64,000 nt of DNA from Gammaproteobacteria bacterium (GTDB lineage Bacteria; Pseudomonadota; Gammaproteobacteria; Arenicellales; Poriferihabitantaceae). The notes under the pieces are model-generated. The model made no database searches and was not told the origin of the DNA. It saw nothing but the letters and a program-made list of their open reading frames with translations. The position numbers and the translations under genes are program-made. The stretch spans positions 1-64,000 of the forward strand of contig JAUILZ010000002.1 in NCBI GenBank assembly GCA_030432755.1, read 5' to 3'. This document shows, one piece after another, positions 9,915 through 18,228 of the stretch (position 1 is its first letter; the number at the start of each line of letters is the position of its first letter).

Positions 9915-9938
9915 GGCCCGGCAATGCCGGGCCTTTTT
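9915..9938 (+). terminator. Rho-independent terminator
   Basis: GGCCCGGC (9915-9922) pairs with GCCGGGCC (9926-9933) around a three-base loop and is followed by five T residues (9934-9938). It ends the transcript of the secreted-peptide gene. It has no T-run on the minus strand, so it does not serve the convergent gene. Confidence 0.85.
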
Positions 9939-9975
9939 CGTAGCGCGGACGGCACGGCCGGCCAAACACAGCGTA

Positions 9976-12180
9976 TCAGGCCGGCCGGAGCGCCGCGAGC
10001 CGCGCGACCCAGGGCGCGTAGATCCCCAGCCGGCTGGCCTCGCGGAAGAGAACCCGGGCGTCCATCCAGTCCGCCCGGTTGATGCTGTCGGCCGCCAGCG
10101 CATCGTCTATGGCCTCGTCGGTGAATCCCGGCCCGAGAAATGAAGCGTCTGCTCCTGCCACCCGCGCCATCAACCCGGTCATCACGCACTTTACACAGGT
10201 GCCGCAATTGGTGGCCCGGTGACCCTCCTGCCAGCACACCCGCAGGTTCGTCAGCGCTTCCGGCCACGAGGCCAGGTGGCGCATTTTATCCAGCCGGTTC
10301 AGGTGTGCGCCGTCGTGCACGATGGTAAATCCGTCGCGGCCCATCCAGGAATCGGTGAGTGGATTGCTGCCCCAGGGCATCATCGCGTTGTAGGCGAAGG
10401 TAGAGGGAATGAGGCCGTGGGAACAGCCGCGTGAGAGCAGGGTGAGGCAAGCGGCGGCGGCCAACCCGTGGGCTTCCGGCCACTGGCGGTTGAAGTCCCG
10501 CAGGTTGGTGGTCATCTCCTCCAGCGCCACCCCTTCAATCGGCATGAACCGGCGGATCCGCTCCAGCGCCACGCGCCAGGTCGCGCGATCCTCCCAGGGG
10601 ATGTCGAAGCCGCGCACGACGAGCGCGGTATCCATCCGGAAGCGCGCCGGTTCTTCCCCTATAATGGCATGACGGTAGACAGTCTCGCAGGAATCCAGCC
10701 CGCCGGAGAAGCAACTGATCGCGCGCTGTTCCTGACTGTCCGCGGAATCGTCCAATGTCTCGCCGACGATCGAAATGACCGCAAGATCGGAGTTCCAGCA
10801 ATGCCATGCACGCTGGTACTCCCGCAGGTTGTATAGCAGCGAAGCGGAAACCGGCGCGCCGCGCACCCACAGGTCGTCGCCGGACGCCATGCAGCCGTAC
10901 AGGCAGGCGAGCACGAACGGATCCGCGGTGCCAACCAGCCGGTCGCGTAGGCGGCCATCGACCTCGAACCAGAGTTCCCCCACGTCAACGACGTCCGTCG
11001 CCAGGGTCGCGCACAATCGCAATCGACCACCGACTTCCCGCGGCGACTGGATCGTCAGGACCCGCATGCCTGGACGTCGCCTGACCGAGCGCGCGACGGG
11101 ATTGTCGTAGGGGGTCAGCAAGCCCTTGTTCCAGTATTCGCGGGCAAACCGGTCGACGCTCGCGGCTGCCTCGCCGGCCGGAAGCCGGTCGTCTGTGATC
11201 TCTCGGGCAAGATCGCGGAAGCTGCGTTGGCCATCCATCAGCGACCAGATGCGCAGCGAGGTATCATCCGGTCGCGCCAGGATTTCGCCCTCGGCATCCT
11301 GGAAAACCACGGCCTCCCCGCCCGCTGCCCGGATTCCCGTCATGGCCGCGGGACGCGCACTCCAATCGATGCGCCGGGACTCGTAGCCCGCCACTTGCTC
11401 CCCCAGGGCATGGCGTACCGGCACGGGATCGAAATCGATGCCGTGGAGATCGTCGCGCCAGCCGCAGCCGAGCTCGGCGAGCCAGCTCTCGTACATACCA
11501 CGATTCTTGTGATAGCTGTTGGGCAGCAGGGTGGCCTCGCGACCGATCAGGAGCGCCGCGACCGCGAAATGCAGTCGATCGGTAATGACATGGGCGCACG
11601 TCGCCGCCAGTCCCATGTACTGGTCCACGGTCTCGCAGCAGCGGACGGGGTCCACCACCGATCGCGCATCGTCGACGAACAGGCCTTCCTGGTTGGTGCG
11701 CAGGAAAACACCGAGCGCGAAGCGCGGGGAACCGGGGTCCCAGGGGTAGTCCACCGCGAGCGCGGTATCCGGGCCGAGTCCCGTAACGCCGGCGAACTGG
11801 AGGCTGTAGCGCTCGCGCGCCCACACGCCTGCATATCGTGACAGGTCCTCGCCGGGCCCGGTGATACTTTGAGGCAGGATATACAAGGGCCGACCGGTCT
11901 CCAGCGCCAGTTCCCGAAGTTCCACCGGTTCCGGGTAAGCCGGGCCGAGATTGCCACCACCGGAAACCACGATGGCTTCGACCCGGCTCATGTGCCTGGC
12001 ATCGAACAGGCGACGCCAGTCGAGCTGGCGGTAATCAATCTCCCAGCTATCGAACAACTGGCGCGCGCCGAGATCGATGAGACGGTCACCGACGTTGCCC
12101 GGCAGTGGCAGGAAGCCGATGCGCAACCCGCGAAAATGTTCGACGACTTCCCCGAACGCCGCGTGATCAACCAGTGGCAT
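9976..12180 (-). CDS. Tripartite pyruvyltransferase-like / PqqD-like / PP-loop ATPase protein
   Basis: A 734-residue multidomain protein. Residues 1-280 resemble polysaccharide pyruvyl transferase (CsaB/ExoV type): PLPGNVGDRLIDLGARQL, VVSGGGNLG, YILPQSITG and TDRLHFAVAALLIG. Residues 288-352 resemble PqqD, the fold that binds peptide leaders: RPDDTSLRIWSLMDGQRSF then a helix ending in YWNKGLL. After a beta-rich linker, residues about 490-680 form a PP-loop ATP pyrophosphatase: SGGLDS near 492, VVRGFDIPWED, and a C-terminal NCGTCVKC that could bind zinc or a cluster. The pattern recalls an uncharacterised PP-loop family with a GFDI and NCGxCxKC signature. It overlaps the upstream glycosyltransferase gene, so the two are coupled. 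The start is ATG 12180 or 12192. Substrate unknown. Confidence 0.75.
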   Translation of the reverse strand: MPLVDHAAFGEVVEHFRGLRIGFLPLPGNVGDRLIDLGARQLFDSWEIDYRQLDWRRLFDARHMSRVEAIVVSGGGNLGPAYPEPVELRELALETGRPLYILPQSITGPGEDLSRYAGVWARERYSLQFAGVTGLGPDTALAVDYPWDPGSPRFALGVFLRTNQEGLFVDDARSVVDPVRCCETVDQYMGLAATCAHVITDRLHFAVAALLIGREATLLPNSYHKNRGMYESWLAELGCGWRDDLHGIDFDPVPVRHALGEQVAGYESRRIDWSARPAAMTGIRAAGGEAVVFQDAEGEILARPDDTSLRIWSLMDGQRSFRDLAREITDDRLPAGEAAASVDRFAREYWNKGLLTPYDNPVARSVRRRPGMRVLTIQSPREVGGRLRLCATLATDVVDVGELWFEVDGRLRDRLVGTADPFVLACLYGCMASGDDLWVRGAPVSASLLYNLREYQRAWHCWNSDLAVISIVGETLDDSADSQEQRAISCFSGGLDSCETVYRHAIIGEEPARFRMDTALVVRGFDIPWEDRATWRVALERIRRFMPIEGVALEEMTTNLRDFNRQWPEAHGLAAAACLTLLSRGCSHGLIPSTFAYNAMMPWGSNPLTDSWMGRDGFTIVHDGAHLNRLDKMRHLASWPEALTNLRVCWQEGHRATNCGTCVKCVMTGLMARVAGADASFLGPGFTDEAIDDALAADSINRADWMDARVLFREASRLGIYAPWVARLAALRPA

Positions 12181-13357
12181 GGCTACGGACATCCTCCCCG
12201 CGACGCGACGCGGCGATCCGCGCGGCATGTTCCAGCGCCTCGCAGGCCATTCTGCCGTTATAGCGCCAGTCGTCCCGCGGATCGGCCAGGCGGGCACTCA
12301 TCATCCCACGCCTGGCAAGTTCGTCTGCAGGCAGTTCGAGGAGCGCGCTCAGCTTTGCCGCGAGGTCGGACTCGTCACCGGTGCGGAACACCTGGTCCGC
12401 GGGTAACCGCAGGTCACCCTCCTCCACCATCACCTCGCTGATGAACACGGGTTTCGCGTAGGCCCTGGCCAGGTTGTAGACCCCGCTCTGGATACCCTCG
12501 AGATAGGGCAGCACCACGAGGTCGCAGGCGCGGAACAGGGTCTCGATCTCGTCGGTCCCAAGGTGCCTGGTGATGCGTTCGACATCGCTGCACCCGGCGG
12601 TGATGCGGGCATCCTCGGCGTGCCAGCTTTCGACCCTGTGATGCTCGAGGTTGGTATGACAGACCAGGCGCGTGCCCGGATGCCGACGCCGGACTTCGCG
12701 AAACGCGCGCACCAGCAGGGACACGCCCTTGCCTGCCCGCGCCATGCCGAAGTTCAGCAACATCCGCTGGTCACGTGCGAGGCCGAGTGACGCCCGCGCG
12801 GCATCCCGGGTCACGGTGTTCCTGGCAAGCAGGTGATAGGCCGGGTGCTTCGCCACCCGGATACGCTCCGCGGGTATGCCACTGAAGGCGCGCAGGCGCG
12901 ATTTTTCCCGCTCACTCGCCACCAACACCGTATCCAGCAATGCGTACTGACTGCAGAGCCGGTCCATGGATACGCCCTGGTCGGAAAATGGCATAACCTC
13001 GTGCAATACCGCGCAGATACCCATACCGGCTTCCCTCATACCGGCCATCAACTCGCTGTAGAACGAGGTGAACACCTTGCTTCGCTGCGCCAGGTGCAGT
13101 AGCGCCACCGTGGAATCGAGATCGCAGGCCGCCTGGACCATGCTGACGATGCTTTCCCGGTCGTCGACGTCCAGTACTTGCCGGTATCCGATGCCGACGT
13201 CTTTCCAGAGGGTGTCCACCAGGTCTTCCCGATACGTGAGCGCGGTGGGGCGGAAGCGCTCCGCCAGGATGGACCACTGGTGCGCGAGATATACGGCCAG
13301 ACCCCCGTCACTTGCACAGACGACGGGCAAGGCAGGCTTGGGTGGTTGTAGAGTCAA
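12167..13357 (-). CDS. Glycosyltransferase, GT4-like
   Basis: A 396-residue GT-B-fold glycosyltransferase candidate. The second half has the retaining GT4 features: LLNFGMARAGKGVSLLVRAF (start of the donor domain), a segment ending in DLVVLPYLEGIQSGVYNLARAYAKPVFIS that corresponds to the ExxxxG/S donor-binding loop, and a short alpha-helical tail. The N-terminal acceptor domain is divergent but has HEVMPFSDQG and a predicted Rossmann pattern. Its last 14-26 bases overlap the start of the tripartite gene, so they form a two-gene operon; the enzyme may act on the same product. Donor and acceptor cannot be read. Confidence 0.78.
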   Translation of the reverse strand: MTLQPPKPALPVVCASDGGLAVYLAHQWSILAERFRPTALTYREDLVDTLWKDVGIGYRQVLDVDDRESIVSMVQAACDLDSTVALLHLAQRSKVFTSFYSELMAGMREAGMGICAVLHEVMPFSDQGVSMDRLCSQYALLDTVLVASEREKSRLRAFSGIPAERIRVAKHPAYHLLARNTVTRDAARASLGLARDQRMLLNFGMARAGKGVSLLVRAFREVRRRHPGTRLVCHTNLEHHRVESWHAEDARITAGCSDVERITRHLGTDEIETLFRACDLVVLPYLEGIQSGVYNLARAYAKPVFISEVMVEEGDLRLPADQVFRTGDESDLAAKLSALLELPADELARRGMMSARLADPRDDWRYNGRMACEALEHAARIAASRRGEDVRSHATG

Positions 13358-13438
13358 TTGGGGTAAGTTGGTGTCGTTTTGCCCCGGCTGGCGCGCACCG
13401 GGCGGGAGGCGAGCCGGACGCCACGCCAGGACAGCGAG

Positions 13439-13444
13439 TATAAT
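13439..13444 (+). promoter_or_regulatory. Consensus -10 box upstream of the 13507 gene
   Basis: A perfect TATAAT lies 63 bases before the ATG at 13507. The matching -35 region is poor (GGACGC about 17 bases upstream), so this may need an activator. The gap 13358-13506 holds nothing else recognisable. Confidence 0.35.
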
Positions 13445-13506
13445 GCCGCGGCAGTTTCACGCCACCTTCCCCGCCCACGGGCAACGATCCTCGACACGCT
13501 CCCTCC

Positions 13507-14337
13507 ATGTCCCGCCAGGACCGCAACGACCCGTTCGCGCGCCGCGACCTGACCCTGATGCTCTGCTCGCACAGCCGCGCGCATTGCCTGCCGGGCCTGC
13601 TCGAGCGGCTCACCGCGCAGGATTATGAGGGCAACGTCGAAGTCATCCTGTGGAACAACAACTACGCCGACCGCGAGATCCTGGACGCCGTGGTGGACGA
13701 TTTCGCGCAATCCCTGGACATCCGCCTCATCCATTCGCGAAACAACTACTACTGCGCGCCCCGCCTCGCGGCGCCGGCCCTGATGCGCAGCGACATGCTG
13801 CTGGTCTGTGACGACGACGTGCTCCCGGAGCCCGGGTACATCCGCGGGTTTCTCGACGCCTACCGGGAGCTTGGGCCCGAGGCGGTGCTTGGCGCCACGG
13901 GTCATATCTTCCTGCCACTGCCCGAGGATGACGCGGCGCCGGAAGAGGTGATCTGGCGCAATCCCGGGCACCGTCTCTCGTTGCGCCAGAAACATGCGAC
14001 CAGCCGGGTACATTTCCTGCATGCCAACAACTATCTCGTCCCGCGGTCGGTGCTGAGCCGGCTGGCGACCCATACCCCGCCCAGCCCCGACTTCGTCCTG
14101 GTGGACGACTACTGGATGTCCTACGTGCTCGATCACGTCATGGGGGTGCCGCTCTACAAGATCCAGAGCGACCACCTGCTCACCTTCGACCCGTCGGCGG
14201 ACGACCCGGAACGGGCGTTGTGGCTGAATCCGGAGGTCGTGGCACGCAAGCTCGCGTTCTGCGCATGGCACCTCGCGCGCGGATGGCCGGATTTCAGCCG
14301 CGACCTGGCAGCGAGCTATCACGCCGGTAGCGCCTGA
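13507..14337 (+). CDS. GT-A-fold glycosyltransferase (GT2/GT64-like)
   Basis: A 276-residue protein with a GT-A nucleotide-sugar fold: an opening beta strand (DLTLMLCSHSR), a VILWNNN segment, the metal-binding CDDDVLPEPGYI (about residues 99-110) and an acidic LVDDYWMSYVLDH (about 198-210) that would hold the catalytic or second acidic site. The DDD motif together with the late DD is reminiscent of exostosin-like GT64 enzymes as well as GT2. No membrane anchor is visible, so it is likely cytoplasmic. It is the only plus-strand gene between two minus-strand transferase genes, and its 3' end overlaps the neighbouring gene by 19 bases tail to tail. Confidence 0.72.
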   Translation: MSRQDRNDPFARRDLTLMLCSHSRAHCLPGLLERLTAQDYEGNVEVILWNNNYADREILDAVVDDFAQSLDIRLIHSRNNYYCAPRLAAPALMRSDMLLVCDDDVLPEPGYIRGFLDAYRELGPEAVLGATGHIFLPLPEDDAAPEEVIWRNPGHRLSLRQKHATSRVHFLHANNYLVPRSVLSRLATHTPPSPDFVLVDDYWMSYVLDHVMGVPLYKIQSDHLLTFDPSADDPERALWLNPEVVARKLAFCAWHLARGWPDFSRDLAASYHAGSA

Positions 14338-15443
14338 GCGCGCGCGCGGCCGACCACCTCGCGGCAGACCCGGTCCATGGCGGACTTGCCGGCAAATTCG
14401 CTGACAAACTCCCTTCCCGCTTTGCTCATACGTCGCCAATCGTCCGGATTGTCGTGGGCCGCCGCCAGGACTTCGGCAAAATCCCCGGGATCAGCGGCGA
14501 CGTGCATGTCGGAAAACGGCGCGAGCTGGGCGGCGATCAGCGGCGAAACCACGAGCGGCAGCCCGTGGGCCATGGCCTCGAGTCCTTTCCAGGGCAGTCC
14601 GCCGGCAATCAACGTGGGAATCACGAACAGCCGCGCGCGAGCATAGAGGGGAGACAGCTCGGGCACGAATCCGAGCATTGTCAGGCCATCCCGCGAGGCG
14701 CCCGGCGGCAGGCGGAGCGTGTCGGTACCGAACCCCGCCACCGACAGCGCCAGGGGCTTGCGCCGTCGCACCCGGGGGAGGATGTCGCCAACAAGCAGGT
14801 TCACCACGCGCTGGGTCGGGTGGCGCGGGTAGTTGCCGTTGACGAAAAGGATGCCACTGCGTTCCGCGAAGGGCGGTAGCAACGACGGCAGCGCGAGCTC
14901 GCCCGGCAACACCTCTACCGGCGCGGTGCGATGCAGGCGGATGAATTCCCGGTCCCGGGGTCCGGCGCAGACCACCAGCGGAGCGTCCCGGTACTCCGCC
15001 ACCTCCGCGGCCAGCATATTCTCTTCGGCAGCCGGGCTCACGTCGTGCCCCCGCGCCCGCGCCAGTTCCGCATCCCGGGGAGCGGTAACGGCCTCGGCAT
15101 CGAATACCCAGGACGCGTTACCGCCGATCAGCCCCGCCTCGCGAAGTGGCGCAAGATTACGCCGCCGCGACACCCAGACGAGATCGTATCCCGGCACGCG
15201 ACGCGCGAGCGCGGGCAGGGATCGGGCAATGGATTCACCCTCCCCGCCGGCCAGCCTCGCCCCGGTGTCGTTGAGTTCCCGCAGACGCGCCGGGGGCGGT
15301 GGGGCCAGATCCTGCAATGCCAGGAAATCCACCACGGCGCCCGCACGTACCAGTCCACGCAGGATGGACAGCGCCCGGGGAAATCCATAACCGAGCCCGG
15401 CCCCCGGCACGGCGTCGTCGCAGAAGAGAATACGCGGCTTCAC
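14319..15443 (-). CDS. Glycosyltransferase, GT-B fold (GT4-like)
   Basis: About 374 residues. The C-terminal donor domain is recognisable: ILFVNGNYPRHPTQRVVNLLVGDILP, a central LGFVPELSPLYARARLFVIPTLIAGGLPWKGLEAMAHGLPLVVS block and a DPGDFAEVLAAA helix, all characteristic of GT4-type enzymes. The N-terminal half contains LFCDDAVPGAGLGYGFPRA, a glycine-rich acceptor-domain loop. I choose a GTG at 15441-15443 because it lies directly after the stop of the upstream gene (15448) and the protein then begins with a beta strand; the frame is open to 15554 but that part overlaps the upstream gene. Confidence 0.75.
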   Translation of the reverse strand: MKPRILFCDDAVPGAGLGYGFPRALSILRGLVRAGAVVDFLALQDLAPPPPARLRELNDTGARLAGGEGESIARSLPALARRVPGYDLVWVSRRRNLAPLREAGLIGGNASWVFDAEAVTAPRDAELARARGHDVSPAAEENMLAAEVAEYRDAPLVVCAGPRDREFIRLHRTAPVEVLPGELALPSLLPPFAERSGILFVNGNYPRHPTQRVVNLLVGDILPRVRRRKPLALSVAGFGTDTLRLPPGASRDGLTMLGFVPELSPLYARARLFVIPTLIAGGLPWKGLEAMAHGLPLVVSPLIAAQLAPFSDMHVAADPGDFAEVLAAAHDNPDDWRRMSKAGREFVSEFAGKSAMDRVCREVVGRARAQALPA

Positions 15444-15447
15444 GATG

Positions 15448-16632
15448 TCAGTCTGGTGGTCGCGGACGCCACGGCGGAAAGTCGACCACGCCGGCAGCGT
15501 TGGCAGCGCCGATGAACGCGTCCAGCATCCCGAGCGCTTGCATGTAGCGGACACCCGCGCGCTCCGCGTGCAGCACGGCGAGCTGCTGGACGTTCAGGTT
15601 TCCGTCGAGCCGGTCACGGAGCCAGTGCAGCTCAGGCGGCAGCAACGGCATTGCCCCCGCGGGGACTACCCGGGGGCGCCGCGCCAACTCGACAGGATCG
15701 CGGCGCGGCTCCCGCGGCAGGGTGAGGGTCGAGCTTCCCGCGCGATACGCCGACTCGCCCGGGCAATAGGTATCCAGCCGGGGATCATGAATATCGATCC
15801 GCATACCGCCGGACTCCAGGAATTCCTGCAGACGTGCATGTTCCGCGAGCCGCCATGCCTCGCCGGCGGTAGCCACGCCCACCGGCCGGGCCTTCATCTC
15901 CCGGCTGCGTCCGTGCACCCCGGCGGACCACTTGTAATGATCCACCGTCACATGCGCCAGCGCGGCGGGACAGCCCGTGCCGTTCAGCGCGTGGTGCTGG
16001 CCCTCGGTGAGGCGCACCCCGGGTCGGATGAGCGGTACCTTGTACTTCCAGGCGCCCATGATCGCACCGGTAATGTCCGCCACCAGCGGAAACTGTCCGG
16101 CCGGATCGCCGGATGACAGTTCCGCGAGTTCTCCATCCGCGGTGACGCGGTCCCGCAACATGCCGCAGACGTAGTCGTAACCGTCCTGCGCGCACAACGC
16201 GATCAATTCGTCGAGCGCCATGGGAAAGCGCGGGAACTCGTCGAGATCGCTGACGACCACCCAGTCCGCGTTGCCGCAACGGCTTGCCAGGCAGCGCTCG
16301 CGCCGTGCCACAAGTCCGTCGTAGTGACCGGAATGGACATTGGCGATTTCCGCGTCGAACGCCCGCGCACGGCGGTGCAGGTCCCGCAGCGCGACCGTGT
16401 CATCTGCTGACCGGAGATGCAGGTCCAGCAGGATTCGATCGACTCCCTGGGTCCTGGCCCAGGCAAGATGGGCCTCGAGCAGCCCGGTATCCGGGCCGAC
16501 GGGAATATAGGCGAACAGCGTCAACGGAGCGGATTCATGATTCGCGGTGGTTCGAATGGACGGCGCCGCAGGCGGACCGTTGGAAGTTGGCGGCGCGCCT
16601 GCCGGATACGTTACCATCCGGGCCCGCCGCAA
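15448..16632 (-). CDS. Glycosyltransferase family 2 (Glyco_tranf_2_4-like)
   Basis: A 394-residue protein. From about residue 36 it matches the Glyco_tranf_2_4/GT92 pattern: LFAYIPVGPDTGLLEAHLAWAR, a long helix, VVVSDLDEFPRFP with the metal-binding DxD, then HVTVDHYKWSAG. The N-terminal 30 residues are Pro/Ala-rich and probably disordered, so the true start may be later. The last 60 residues (LDGNLNVQQLAVLH ... AAGVVDF) have a helical rhythm like that of a PqqD/winged-helix domain, a weak resemblance. It ends five bases before the next gene starts and is divergent, 13 bases apart, from the oxygenase gene at 16646. Confidence 0.72.
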   Translation of the reverse strand: MRRARMVTYPAGAPPTSNGPPAAPSIRTTANHESAPLTLFAYIPVGPDTGLLEAHLAWARTQGVDRILLDLHLRSADDTVALRDLHRRARAFDAEIANVHSGHYDGLVARRERCLASRCGNADWVVVSDLDEFPRFPMALDELIALCAQDGYDYVCGMLRDRVTADGELAELSSGDPAGQFPLVADITGAIMGAWKYKVPLIRPGVRLTEGQHHALNGTGCPAALAHVTVDHYKWSAGVHGRSREMKARPVGVATAGEAWRLAEHARLQEFLESGGMRIDIHDPRLDTYCPGESAYRAGSSTLTLPREPRRDPVELARRPRVVPAGAMPLLPPELHWLRDRLDGNLNVQQLAVLHAERAGVRYMQALGMLDAFIGAANAAGVVDFPPWRPRPPD

Positions 16633-16645
16633 ATGACCCCGTTAC

Positions 16646-17437
16646 ATGTCTCTCGATCCGGAAACGTTTCACCAGAGCCTGGAATCCCGGCATTTCGCCC
16701 GGGTACCCCATGGCATGGCGTCGGGGGAACTGCAGGCAGCGGCGGACGCCTTTCTCGCATTTCTCGCGCTGCCGCCCGCAGTGAAGCGGCAACTTCATTT
16801 TAGCGCACGCAGCCCGCGCGCGAGCGCCGACGGATACACTGACAAGACCACCATCGAGCGCAAGGACCCGAAAGAGTTCTTCCACTGGAGCCCGGCGCTG
16901 ATGGCGCGGGAACCCTGCATTGAACTCGCCGCCAGCGAACCGGTGGTGGCCCGTTTCTTCACTGCCGCGGAGCGCATCTTCGCGCAGGTCGAGGCCGTGC
17001 TTTGGGATGTCTATAGCAGTTGCCTGCCCGAATACAGGGAGCGCATCTTCCGCGACGGCCGCCTGGTGGACGGCATCCTGCGATTCCTCTGCTACGCTCC
17101 GCGACCGGAACATGCCTTCTGCGCGCGCGCCCATTTCGACAAGGGATTCAGCACCCTGGCGCTCGCCGACAGCGCCGCCGGCCTGCGCATCGGCTGCTGC
17201 AATGATCACCCCCTCGAACCGGTTCGCCATGCCGACGGCAGCGCCATCTTCATGCCCGCCTGGATGTTGTTCAAGGCATCGAACGGCACGATCAAGCCGT
17301 CCTGGCACGACGTCGTGCACCAGCCCGGTGAGCAGGACGTCAGCGCGATCTGCGCGCGCTGGTCCATGGTTTTCTTCGTCAACGATCCCGGTACGCCGTT
17401 TTCCGAGTGGGACACGGTGCATACGCCGCTGCACTAA
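16646..17437 (+). CDS. 2-oxoglutarate/Fe(II) or isopenicillin N synthase-like oxygenase
   Basis: A 263-residue protein of the double-stranded beta-helix oxygenase superfamily. The iron-binding facial triad is visible: H and D in ARAHFDKGFSTL (about residues 166-168) and the distal H in HDVVHQPGE (about 220-224). The C-terminal RWSMVFFVNDPG carries the arginine usual for 2-oxoglutarate binding. The N-terminal region (FLAFLALPPAVKRQLHFS) resembles the LP..VK segment of the isopenicillin N synthase-type N-terminal domain. Substrate is unknown; the neighbouring glycosyltransferases and tripartite enzyme suggest tailoring of a small molecule, peptide or glycan. Confidence 0.8.
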   Translation: MSLDPETFHQSLESRHFARVPHGMASGELQAAADAFLAFLALPPAVKRQLHFSARSPRASADGYTDKTTIERKDPKEFFHWSPALMAREPCIELAASEPVVARFFTAAERIFAQVEAVLWDVYSSCLPEYRERIFRDGRLVDGILRFLCYAPRPEHAFCARAHFDKGFSTLALADSAAGLRIGCCNDHPLEPVRHADGSAIFMPAWMLFKASNGTIKPSWHDVVHQPGEQDVSAICARWSMVFFVNDPGTPFSEWDTVHTPLH

Positions 17438-17476
17438 GCCCGAATATTCCACCAGCCGAAACCGGACCTGTTAACC

Positions 17477-18217
17477 ATGGACGTTGCCGCGATCCCGCTG
17501 GTCATGGCCGGCGCCCTGCTCGCGGGGTTGGTGTCAGGACTCGCCGGATTTGGCACCGGGCTGGTGGCCGCCGGGCTGTGGTTCCATTTACTGCCCGCGG
17601 ACATGGTGCCACCCCTGGTGGCGCTGACCTCGGTGGCGGGACAACTGGTGGGTTTTGCCGCGCTCCGCAAGTCCCTCGACTGGCGCGGCGCCCTGCCCTA
17701 TCTTGCCGGTGGAGTGGTGGGTGTTCCCATGGGGGTGGCGCTGCTGGCGCTTGCCTCGCCGAACGGCATACGCCTGGCCGCGGGATTCTTTCTCCTTGCC
17801 TATGCCGGCAGCAGTCTCGCGGGATTGTTCCGGCACCACATCGACAATCGCGGGGGCAGGTCGGCGGACGGGGTGGTGGGATTGCTGTCCGGCGTGCTCG
17901 GGGGTTTTGCCGGGCTGTCCGGCGCCCTGCCACTGGTCTGGCTACAGATGCGCGGCGGCGAGGTGCGGGACCAGCGCGCCATCTACCAGCCCTTCAATCT
18001 GGTGATCCTGTCCCTCGCGGCATTGGTGATGCTGGCAGGCGGGCAGTTTCCCGTCGGCACCTGGACCACCTTCTGGCTCTGCCTGCCGATGACACTGATC
18101 GGCGCGTGGGTCGGTACGCGGCTATACGCGCGCATGGACGACCGCCTGCTGCGGCGCATCGTTCTGGTGCTTTTGTGCCTGTCGGGACTGGTGCTGGTGG
18201 TCAACGGATTACGCTGA
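17477..18217 (+). CDS. Sulfite exporter TauE/SafE-family permease
   Basis: A 246-residue membrane protein with eight predicted helices in two repeats, matching the TauE/SafE family of anion exporters and importers. Family motifs include the opening glycine-rich helix GLVSGLAGFGTGLVAAG and the repeat GLLSGVLGGFAGLSGALPLVW. Family members move sulfite, sulfoacetate or related anions across the inner membrane; the substrate here is unknown. It follows the oxygenase gene by 39 bases on the same strand and may be co-transcribed, in which case it could export a product of the island. It converges with the MFS gene. Confidence 0.85.
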   Translation: MDVAAIPLVMAGALLAGLVSGLAGFGTGLVAAGLWFHLLPADMVPPLVALTSVAGQLVGFAALRKSLDWRGALPYLAGGVVGVPMGVALLALASPNGIRLAAGFFLLAYAGSSLAGLFRHHIDNRGGRSADGVVGLLSGVLGGFAGLSGALPLVWLQMRGGEVRDQRAIYQPFNLVILSLAALVMLAGGQFPVGTWTTFWLCLPMTLIGAWVGTRLYARMDDRLLRRIVLVLLCLSGLVLVVNGLR

Positions 18218-18228
18218 CGCGAGGCCGT

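Noticed and set aside
16646-17437. Isopenicillin N synthase proper (beta-lactam biosynthesis)
   Set aside because: The protein has the fold and iron ligands but no ACV synthetase or other beta-lactam gene is present, so only the superfamily is claimed.
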